Assembly (NCBI GenBank): GCA_034428435.1
Contig: DAOUHY010000121.1
Coordinates: forward strand, 16,159 to 80,158
Origin: Bin5 sp034428435
Lineage (GTDB): Bacteria; Chloroflexota; Anaerolineae; Caldilineales; Caldilineaceae
DNA length: 64,000 bases
Direction of reading: 5' to 3'
The notes under the pieces are model-generated. The model was not told the DNA's origin, searched no databases, and saw only the letters and a list, made by a program, of their open reading frames with translations. Shown here one piece after another: positions 52,562-60,409 of the stretch; position 1 is the stretch's first letter, and each line of letters begins with the position of its first letter. The translations under genes were made by a program, and so were the position numbers.

Positions 52562-55027
52562 CTACGGCGCATGTGCTTCATCCGTAGCCGGCAAGCCAAT
52601 CACGTCTAACGACTTCCACGCAGCGGACTCTGCCAACCATCTGTCCTTCACAGCATCAGGCAGCGTGCCGGTATTCAACCGGTGCGCTGTTTGCGCGCTG
52701 CAGCGCAGTTCCACACCGAAGTTGCCGGTGTTTCGGTCCGCTTTTGAAACGCGATCACGCAGATTGGCCAGACCACTGGCAGCGGCATGGATTTCGGCTT
52801 CTGTGCGGTCCTTCGCGGCCAGGGTCCCAACCTCTTCGTCGGTCAACCCGTCCTGCAAGCGAGTCAGAAGCCAGCGCCACTGCAAGACCCCTGCGCCCTC
52901 TTCTTCCCAGGCAAGGACGCTCAAGGAAAAGTCGGCCTGGCTGCCAAGTGCTTCCCGATAGAACTGGTAGACCGCTCGGAAACTACGGCTGAACTGCGCA
53001 GACGGCAGATCGCGGCGCGCTTGCCTGCCATAGCCTCTGCTGGACAGACGCTCGTCCAGAATGGCGACTACGCCCCGGTCAGCGGTCCGCCTGATCAGGC
53101 GACCGAACCCTTGCTTCAGCGCCAGCGTCATCAACGGGACCATGTATTTTCTGAAGCTGCTGCCTTCTTCAATTTCATCCAGTGCCTTGGTCCTGGCCTC
53201 ATGAAGGGGGTCGCTCGGGGTGGGAAACGGCAGCTTGTCGAGAACGACTAGACTCAAGTCGTCGCCAGGCAGATCGACACCTTCCCAGAAAGACTTTGTC
53301 GCCAGTAGAACGCTGTGCGGAGTCTCGCGAAACCAATCCAGAAGAACGTTGCGGGGGTACTGGCCTTGGGCCCGCAAAGGCCAGGCGGCGTCATGCAAGC
53401 GCTCATGGACCTGTTGCAGGCCGGACCAGCTTGTAAAGAGACACAAAGCCCTTCCACGGCTCACATTCAGAAGGCGCTCGATCTCGGCCGCGACCGCATC
53501 AAAGAAGGGGGCTTTGTCTCGCCAGTCGAAAGCAGGCAGGGCGGGCTGATACAGCAGGGCCTGCTCGGCGTAATTGAAGACGGGATCAGCGATCAGTTCC
53601 AGCGGCTCGCCGGCCACGCCGCATCTTGCCTTGAAGTGTGCGAAGCTGCCATCAGTTGCCAGAGTGGCGCTGGTGCAGACTACAATGCGTCCCTCCTCAT
53701 CAAAGAGGTGCCGCGCCAAGTCTCGGGCCGGATCGATCGGGGCGGCATGGAGACGAAGCCTCAGGTGGCGAGAGGCCCTCATCCGTTCGGCATAGCGAAC
53801 GGTAAGCTCGTCATGCGAGCTACTTGCCACGGTCTTCAGTTTACCTGCCAGAGACCCAAGCCCCTTGACGGCCAGTTCATAGTTGGCCTCTTCTTCGGCC
53901 TCCTCTGAAGTAAGCGGAGGGTGGCCCTCTTCGTTTTGACGACGGAAGGGGTTAGCCTGGCGCATTTCGTCCTGCAGTGCGCTTAGACCTCCTGCCAGCT
54001 TCTTTAGCTCTTCCAATTCGGAATCGATACGAAAGACACTTTTTTCCGACATCACTTCTACTGAGTCAAATGCCAATCTGTTCTGCATCAAGAGCTCGTC
54101 AAGGTGTTCACTGTCCACATACTCTCTGAAGACAGCGCCCGCAAGCAGCTGTTCCAAGGCGTAGTTGGAGGTTTCTTCTTCAAAGACTGCAGTGGCCGTG
54201 TTTTCCAGCTGGTGGGCCTCGTCTATGACATAGACTGCCGCTTCAGGAAGAATCGCTTGCCCCATTTCTCCCAACTCCAAGGCGTTGAGCAGGAGATGGT
54301 GATTGGTGATTATCACTTGCGCGCTGCGCGCCTTGGCACGCATCTGATTCACAAAGCAGTTGTCGTCGAAGTGGAGGCAGCTGCGACCGATGCAGTCATC
54401 GGGAAAACTGACAACTCGAGGCCTCAAGTCGCTCTTCAAGACAAAAGGCAAGTGGTCTACGTCCCCGCTATCGGTATCTTCCAGCCATCTGCGCAGATAG
54501 GCGACCTGCTCGTCTTCCCAGTCAAGAAAGGCAAGACGCCGTCTCTCTACCGCTTCCTTTTCCCACTTGTAATTGCAGATGTAGCTATTGCGACCCTTAA
54601 CCAGAATGGCCTCAATCGGTCGATTCAGGACCCGTCGCAGGAAGGGGATATCCTTACGAAAGAGCTGGTCCTGAAGGGACTTATTTGCGGTGGCGACGAC
54701 TACCTTGTACTGGCTGAGAATAGCCGGAAGCAAATAAGCTAGAGACTTTCCCGTTCCTGTTGGGGCCTCGACCAACGCCGGGCGCCGTTCCAGAATCGCT
54801 CTCCTGACGACATCAGCCATTTCCACTTGGCCGGGGCGAAGTTCGTAATCGGCCATCAGGGAGGAAAGCGTCCCGCCGGCGTCGAAAGAGGAGGCTAGAT
54901 CTACGGTTTCCAGAGGAGACGGATCCTTCTCCCCGCTGTCGCTGCAGCGCTCCCCCTCCTCCTTTACCAGGCTCTGAGGGAGTTCGCCTGGCAGTTCCGC
55001 AATATAAGTCTGATCGAAGGTTTCCAT
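52562..55027 (-). CDS. DinG/XPD-family ATP-dependent DNA helicase
   Basis: 821 residues. Walker A VEAPTGTGKSLAYL (about 87-99), then four Cys for an Fe-S cluster in NSYICNYKWE, DCIGRSCLHFDDNCF. DEAH box as YVIDEAHQLEN, and motif VI in QGFGRLIRRTADRGVVAILD. This is the YoaA/DinG group, in which the cluster is needed for 5'-3' unwinding of recombination or R-loop intermediates. The N-terminal 45 residues are acidic and unlike the family. An unrelated terminator (55069-55100) lies upstream. Confidence 0.93.
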   Translation of the reverse strand: METFDQTYIAELPGELPQSLVKEEGERCSDSGEKDPSPLETVDLASSFDAGGTLSSLMADYELRPGQVEMADVVRRAILERRPALVEAPTGTGKSLAYLLPAILSQYKVVVATANKSLQDQLFRKDIPFLRRVLNRPIEAILVKGRNSYICNYKWEKEAVERRRLAFLDWEDEQVAYLRRWLEDTDSGDVDHLPFVLKSDLRPRVVSFPDDCIGRSCLHFDDNCFVNQMRAKARSAQVIITNHHLLLNALELGEMGQAILPEAAVYVIDEAHQLENTATAVFEEETSNYALEQLLAGAVFREYVDSEHLDELLMQNRLAFDSVEVMSEKSVFRIDSELEELKKLAGGLSALQDEMRQANPFRRQNEEGHPPLTSEEAEEEANYELAVKGLGSLAGKLKTVASSSHDELTVRYAERMRASRHLRLRLHAAPIDPARDLARHLFDEEGRIVVCTSATLATDGSFAHFKARCGVAGEPLELIADPVFNYAEQALLYQPALPAFDWRDKAPFFDAVAAEIERLLNVSRGRALCLFTSWSGLQQVHERLHDAAWPLRAQGQYPRNVLLDWFRETPHSVLLATKSFWEGVDLPGDDLSLVVLDKLPFPTPSDPLHEARTKALDEIEEGSSFRKYMVPLMTLALKQGFGRLIRRTADRGVVAILDERLSSRGYGRQARRDLPSAQFSRSFRAVYQFYREALGSQADFSLSVLAWEEEGAGVLQWRWLLTRLQDGLTDEEVGTLAAKDRTEAEIHAAASGLANLRDRVSKADRNTGNFGVELRCSAQTAHRLNTGTLPDAVKDRWLAESAAWKSLDVIGLPATDEAHAP

Positions 55028-55068
55028 AGGCGGATCATAGCACGCATGTGCGAAGTACGCAAAAGGAA

Positions 55069-55100
55069 GAACGCCCTCATTGGGCGTAATGAGGGCGTTC
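55069..55100 (-). terminator. Rho-independent terminator of LysM/fasciclin gene
   Basis: A 13-bp perfect stem (GAACGCCCTCATT / AATGAGGGCGTTC) with a 6-base loop, followed on the minus strand by the T-rich TTCCTTTT. It is located 44 bases beyond the stop of the leftward gene at 55144. Confidence 0.8.
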
Positions 55101-55143
55101 CTGAGACTGGTTCAGGTGCGCAAGCCTAAGCTGATTCTACGGG

Positions 55144-57012
55144 CTATTGTGAGTTGTTGTCATCGGGATCGGGAAGCAGTTGGTGAATGAAGTGGATGAC
55201 GCCGTTGGAGGCCTCCACGTCAGACGTCACGATGGTTATTCCTTCGACACTGAGAGAACCGTCATCGCCGGTACTGATGTCGATGGTCCCGCCATGGAGC
55301 GTGGTCAGTGAGGATTGCGATGAAAGGTCGGACACCGTCAGCTTTCCGGACACAATGTGGTACCTGAGCGTATCGGCCAGCAGTTCCGAGTCGGCCATCA
55401 GCATGTCCAGCCTCGTCTCGGGCAGCGAAGCAAACGCAGCGTTTGTCGGAGCAAAGATGGTATAGGGGCCACCGTCGGCAACGGAGGTAGTCAGGCCGGC
55501 TAGATCGAGTGCCAGGAGCAAAATGTCCAACTGCTCATAGTCTTGGGCAACTTCGATAAGATCGTCATCCATCATGCCGGCGTCACTGGTCGGCTCCGGC
55601 ATCGCCGTAGCAGCGGGCGTCGCAGTTGCCGTTGCCTCGGGCATTGCTCCGGCAGTCGCGGCAGGCGTGGCAGTTGCAGTTGCTTCCGGCATGGCATCGG
55701 CTGTGGCTATAGGCGTTGCTACTGCTGTCGCGACGGCCGTCGCGGCTGGTGTCGGGGCTCCACCTGAAAGATAGGAATCGGCATCGGCCTGAGATGGAAT
55801 CGTCAGAACGTCACCCACTTCAATCAGGTCGCAGTTCGACAGCGAGTTCGCAGTGCAGATTGAAGACCAGTATTCGGTTGTGCCGTAGGCTTGTGAGGAG
55901 ATCGTGCCAAGCGTATCGCCCGCCTTCACCGTGTAGGTACTGCCCAGTGAAGTCTCTGTTCCGCTCGTCGAAGACGAGGCGGCGGTACCGGCTGCGGGCT
56001 GTTGGACAACGACTCTGTCCCCTTCAACCTGCTCGCCTGAGTCGTCGAGGAACAGAACGTTATCGCCCTGCAACGTATAGGAAAGGGGCATCGTCGTGTC
56101 GTTGAAGGTTACCAACGCCACGACTTCGCCTACGTCGCCAACACCGATTTCGGCCACTTTGCGTTTGATGCCGTCCATCGAATCCAGAGAGCCTGACACA
56201 AAGACACTTTCGGACGGTGGCGCGGCATTGATGTACCGGTCAAATCCTGACAGTTTGAAGACGTAGAAGCCGGTACTGTCATCGATCTGACTGCTGTCCT
56301 GAGGATCGTATTCCATCTTTATGATTACCGGCTGTCCGGTATCGACGACCGACAATCCAAGGTAGTGCTTGGCAAACTGTTCATTCAGTTCGCCTCTGAC
56401 CCAGGTCGACCGCACCGCGCTGGTCGTCACGACGGCCACTGGCGTTACGGCAGAAGTCGCGGCAGCCTGAAGCCCCTGCGAGGCAGGCGTAGAGGTTTCC
56501 GGCACAGCCGGCGTGCTGCCGCTTACAACCTGTTCACCGGATTCGTCCACGAATCTGACGTTTTCTCCCGTCAGCGTGTAAGAGAATTCCATCGTGGTGT
56601 CATTGTAGACAACAATCGTAACAATTTCGGAGGCATCGTCAGCGCCTATCTGGGTTGCTTTCCGCTTTATGCCATCCATCGATTCCTGAGTACCAGTTCG
56701 GAAGGCACTGTCCGAGGGGGGCGCGGCGTTGATGTATCTGTCGAATCCAGACTGTTTGAAGACATAGAAACCGGAGTTTTCATCCAGAATGTGGCTGTGC
56801 TGTGGCTGGTAATCCAACTTTATGGTGACGGGTTGCGATGTATCGATAACTTGCAGGCCAAGGTAGTGCTTGGCGAACTGCTCGTTTAGCTGCCCGCTTA
56901 CAGTCGAAGATTCTACGGAGCCCTGTGCTGTCAGTGCGTACGGTCCTGCAACGAGAACCAGCGCCAGTAGTGCCACAAGGCCAATATAACGCCATGAAAA
57001 ATCGAGATGCAT
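55144..57012 (-). CDS. Secreted LysM and fasciclin (FAS1) protein with duplicated unknown module
   Basis: 622 residues. Signal peptide 10-31. Two copies (about 40-160 and 205-330) of an unrecognised module share LNEQFAKHYLGL, YVFK.SGFDRYINAAPPS, SMDGIKRK, F/Y.DTTM..SYTL.G.NV.F.D.SGEQV. A LysM domain (TYTVKAGDTLGTISSQAYG to DLIEVGDVLTIPSQ) follows, then an Ala/Thr/Pro-rich repeat (TAVATAVATP pattern) and a C-terminal FAS1 domain (DYEQLDILLLALDLAG, TIFAPTNAAFASLP, GVIHFIHQLLPD). Likely cell-wall bound through LysM and involved in adhesion. Downstream terminator at 55069-55100. Confidence 0.88.
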   Translation of the reverse strand: MHLDFSWRYIGLVALLALVLVAGPYALTAQGSVESSTVSGQLNEQFAKHYLGLQVIDTSQPVTIKLDYQPQHSHILDENSGFYVFKQSGFDRYINAAPPSDSAFRTGTQESMDGIKRKATQIGADDASEIVTIVVYNDTTMEFSYTLTGENVRFVDESGEQVVSGSTPAVPETSTPASQGLQAAATSAVTPVAVVTTSAVRSTWVRGELNEQFAKHYLGLSVVDTGQPVIIKMEYDPQDSSQIDDSTGFYVFKLSGFDRYINAAPPSESVFVSGSLDSMDGIKRKVAEIGVGDVGEVVALVTFNDTTMPLSYTLQGDNVLFLDDSGEQVEGDRVVVQQPAAGTAASSSTSGTETSLGSTYTVKAGDTLGTISSQAYGTTEYWSSICTANSLSNCDLIEVGDVLTIPSQADADSYLSGGAPTPAATAVATAVATPIATADAMPEATATATPAATAGAMPEATATATPAATAMPEPTSDAGMMDDDLIEVAQDYEQLDILLLALDLAGLTTSVADGGPYTIFAPTNAAFASLPETRLDMLMADSELLADTLRYHIVSGKLTVSDLSSQSSLTTLHGGTIDISTGDDGSLSVEGITIVTSDVEASNGVIHFIHQLLPDPDDNNSQ

Positions 57013-57278
57013 CTATTCCCTCCAGATTCCCGCATAAGTGGAAAGCCGGCCTACTGACTGCAAATGCAGTTGCGTCGTTGCTACTACGGGCACGGCCCCG
57101 GATCACGGATTCGTTGCGGAGACATCAAACGTATTCTATCCAGTTTAACCAAATCCCATGCCTAATCCTAACACTCTTGTACCTGATCCCGGTCTGTCTT
57201 CCCCACATTTTTGCAAGCCAGGACGACATTGTGGCGCGACCGTAGGTACAACGCATTACAATCGTTGATTTGCCGCGG

Positions 57279-60170
57279 CTATGAGCTGCGCCGCACAATC
57301 AGATGGTGGCAAGGCCTGTTGCTGGTTTCGTCAGTACGATGTGGTACGAGGATCGGGGAGCCATGCGGATTCCCGTTGATGTCGAGGACCTGCAGGGTGA
57401 AGCTTTGTGGGGCGTCTCTGCCGTAGATTGGGAAATCGAATCGACCTGCGTCGTTGGCGCCGCTCTTGGATACTGTCTGATATGTGTTGTCCCAGGCGTC
57501 AGTCAAGCGAATTTTAACGCCCGGGAGGGCGGCGCCCCTATCGTCGACAGCCTGTCCCATCACGTACTCTCCCGGGCACTGGTCGTCATGCCAGATTCGG
57601 TCCAGGACAAAACGATGGCTTCCAGGGAGGTCGGATCTACTCACCTCGGACAACTGTCCACTCGAAAAGAATTCAGGAGACAACAAGGTGCCGGCGTTGG
57701 CGAAATCGATACCGACCGACTGTCCCGTGTGGGCAGCCATCAGGTCCATTTCGTCACACCGACCCAAATAGACCGGAAAGAGCGGCCCAGCATTCCACAA
57801 CAGCGCGCCCCTCCTGTCCCGCAACAGCCTGCCCTCGTCAACGGGCTGCGTGTCCTCCTCATTCATCGACCAGCAGCTAGGGCAACTTGTGGGATCATCC
57901 TCGGGCAAACCAAACGGATCGGGCAGAGCCAGAAGAGCCCGCCGTGCGCCTCCCTGGTGTCCGCAGTAGCCAAGTAAGCGCGGTTCCGGACCACCATCGT
58001 TCTGCTGCGTCCGGTAGACGGGAGCAGAAGAGATGTTGAAGACACTGTCGACCAGGGGGAGTGTGCTGCCGTCTTGAAGTTCGTCGCCACTATCGATGCC
58101 ATCATGTTCCGGGCCGCCTTCCCCGAGGCTGCCTACAGCGTCCAGCCAGGTTGCGCTGAAGAGTTCGCCGCCGCCCTGCCGGCAAGTAAGGCCGGGCGGG
58201 CACAGATCCAGCAGCTGCAAGTTATCGCTGACATGGAATTCCCAGCCGGCATCTGCTGTCGGAGCCTGAAGGGCGGACAGAAGCGTCGGATCTGCGAGGG
58301 CAGTGCGCATAAACTCGTTCCAGACAGGTGCGGCTGCCCCGGCTCCGGTTGCATTTCGCATGGGGCGGCCATCGGTGTTTCCGACCCATACGCCTGCAAG
58401 TAGATGGCGGGTAAAACCCACCGTCCAGGCATCGCGGTTGTTGTCGGTTGTACCAGTCTTTGCCGCCGCGGGCCGGTCCAGCGTCAGATGACTCCCGGCG
58501 CCAAACATCGGCACTCGTGCTGGATCGTCACTGAGAATATCGGTAACCAGCGTGGCTGCTTCCTCCGAAATAGCAGGCTCTCCTGCGGAGGAGTTTGATT
58601 CGTAAAGCGTCTGACCTTGCCCGTCAGTGATCGTAAGGACGTAGCGAGGGGGCGTGTAGCGTCCTCGATTGGCAATCGTATGGTAGGCACTCGTCAGATC
58701 GAGCAGGGTAACTTCGCCGCCTCCCAAGGTCAGACTCAGACCATACCAATCGGTACCCCGGTGCAGGCTCCCGATGCCCATCCTGCGAGCACTTTCCAGC
58801 ATGCGCTCAACACTTACCGCATCCAGCAGTTTGACAGCGGGGACGTTGTAGCTGTTGGCGAGCGCCGCTCGTGCGGTAACGGGCCCGTGAAACCTGCGAT
58901 CGTAGTTGAGTGGCTCGTACTGTTCAATTGTACTGAGGGTATAGGTGATGGGCGTGTCCCAGATTACCGTTGCCGGGCTAATTAGATTGTCGCTGAAGGC
59001 AGTTGCGTAGAGTATTGGTTTGATGGCGCTGCCCGGCTGACGGGGGCTGATTGCGACATTGACCTGGCCGTCAATCTCTTCATTTCGGTAGTCGACGCTG
59101 CCTACCATAGCCAGAATCTCTGCCGATCCAGGCTTGAGGGCGACGAGTGCGCCGTTGTTCATGTCGAATCGGTGTTTGAGAGCCTCTACCTGTTGGAAGA
59201 CGATCTGCTGCGCTCTTTCCTGCAGCGCCATATCAACGGTTGTATAGATGTTCAACCCGGCCCGCCGTACAAATCCTTCGCCCAGAGATTTATCCAGTTC
59301 GCGAACTACGTAGTCTACAAAGTGCGGTGCAAAGGGGGAATCTATCTCCGGTGACCCTCCCAGCTCAACGTCGGCGGCAAACGCTGCGTTTGCCTCGTCA
59401 AGGGTCAGGAATCCGTGGCGCACCATTAACGACAGGACTATCCTCTGCCGTTCCTTGGCGGTTGCGAAATCATCGAACAGGTCAAAGCGCGCCGGCGACT
59501 GAGGGATGCCGGCTATCAGCGTCGCCTCAGCCAGGTTCAGATCCACCGCCGATTTGCCAAAGTAGGTACGCGCAGCCGCTTGCGGACCGTAGGCCAGGTG
59601 GCCGTAGTTGAGGAGATTCAGATACAGTTCCAGGAGCTCCTCTTTGGCGTAGGTCCGCGTCAGTTCACTTGCCAGTCCCGCCTCTGCGATCTTGCGATCG
59701 AAAGTCTGATCGTAGCGTTCCTCGGACCCCAGGAACAGATTACGCGCAAGTTGCATGGTAATCGTACTGGCGCCGGAGACGATCTCACCTTGTTCGACAT
59801 TCTGGAGCGCGGCCCCTGCTATGCGAATTGGATCCACGCCTGGATTTGTGAAAAATGTCGCGTCTTCGGTTGCAACGGTCGCATTGATCAGGTGCGGGGA
59901 AATCCGATCCAACGAGACCCATTCACGACGGCCCTCTCCGATTAGCTCGGCGAGCAACTGCCCATTGCGGTCATAGACGAATGTCGTTTGGAAGACGCGG
60001 GGAAGGGGACCGGGCTGATATATCTGCAGATAGGCTTCGGCTACATTGGCCAGTGCGATCGCCGGCCTCCGCCCAACAGCACCCCGCCGGGAGCCGCATC
60101 CGGAAACGATTATCGACAAGATCAGAAGGAAGAGGAGGGGAGTGCGCCGAACGAATGGAAATCCAGGCAT
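57279..60170 (-). CDS. Class A penicillin-binding protein (transglycosylase-transpeptidase), lipoprotein-like N terminus
   Basis: 963 residues. N terminus has a hydrophobic segment ending in a lipobox-like IVSGC (Cys25) instead of a plain anchor. GT51: Glu102 in TEDATFFTNPGVD (usually EDxxFxxHxGxD; His replaced by Asn), then GASTITMQLARNLFLG. Transpeptidase: SAIK in QPGSAIKPILYATAF, SYN in ANSYNVPAVKLLD, and KTGT in AAKTGTTDNNRD. A Cys-containing C-terminal domain of about 300 residues (CGHQGGARRALLAL, CPSCWSMNEED) and a small beta domain (GQAVDDRGAALPGVKIRLTD) follow. It polymerises and cross-links peptidoglycan. Located 239 bases downstream of its paralogue. Confidence 0.93.
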   Translation of the reverse strand: MPGFPFVRRTPLLFLLILSIIVSGCGSRRGAVGRRPAIALANVAEAYLQIYQPGPLPRVFQTTFVYDRNGQLLAELIGEGRREWVSLDRISPHLINATVATEDATFFTNPGVDPIRIAGAALQNVEQGEIVSGASTITMQLARNLFLGSEERYDQTFDRKIAEAGLASELTRTYAKEELLELYLNLLNYGHLAYGPQAAARTYFGKSAVDLNLAEATLIAGIPQSPARFDLFDDFATAKERQRIVLSLMVRHGFLTLDEANAAFAADVELGGSPEIDSPFAPHFVDYVVRELDKSLGEGFVRRAGLNIYTTVDMALQERAQQIVFQQVEALKHRFDMNNGALVALKPGSAEILAMVGSVDYRNEEIDGQVNVAISPRQPGSAIKPILYATAFSDNLISPATVIWDTPITYTLSTIEQYEPLNYDRRFHGPVTARAALANSYNVPAVKLLDAVSVERMLESARRMGIGSLHRGTDWYGLSLTLGGGEVTLLDLTSAYHTIANRGRYTPPRYVLTITDGQGQTLYESNSSAGEPAISEEAATLVTDILSDDPARVPMFGAGSHLTLDRPAAAKTGTTDNNRDAWTVGFTRHLLAGVWVGNTDGRPMRNATGAGAAAPVWNEFMRTALADPTLLSALQAPTADAGWEFHVSDNLQLLDLCPPGLTCRQGGGELFSATWLDAVGSLGEGGPEHDGIDSGDELQDGSTLPLVDSVFNISSAPVYRTQQNDGGPEPRLLGYCGHQGGARRALLALPDPFGLPEDDPTSCPSCWSMNEEDTQPVDEGRLLRDRRGALLWNAGPLFPVYLGRCDEMDLMAAHTGQSVGIDFANAGTLLSPEFFSSGQLSEVSRSDLPGSHRFVLDRIWHDDQCPGEYVMGQAVDDRGAALPGVKIRLTDAWDNTYQTVSKSGANDAGRFDFPIYGRDAPQSFTLQVLDINGNPHGSPILVPHRTDETSNRPCHHLIVRRSS

Positions 60171-60409
60171 GATTCTCAGCAGTCTCTAACCAATGCGTGT
60201 TGATCCCTGACTCGTGGAGACAGTCCCACTGCCGAACCTGAACAGGTCCGATTGTGGAGTCTTCGCCTCGATCCCCATTAACGAAAGAAAGCGCTTTGTG
60301 GTTCCGCCTAGACGGCCGCTTGCAGCTAAAATTCCTCTCTCATGGCCGCGCGGCACGAAGTCGCTGCCTGGCACGACGCCATCTGCACGTCCGTGGACTG
60401 TACCGGTCG

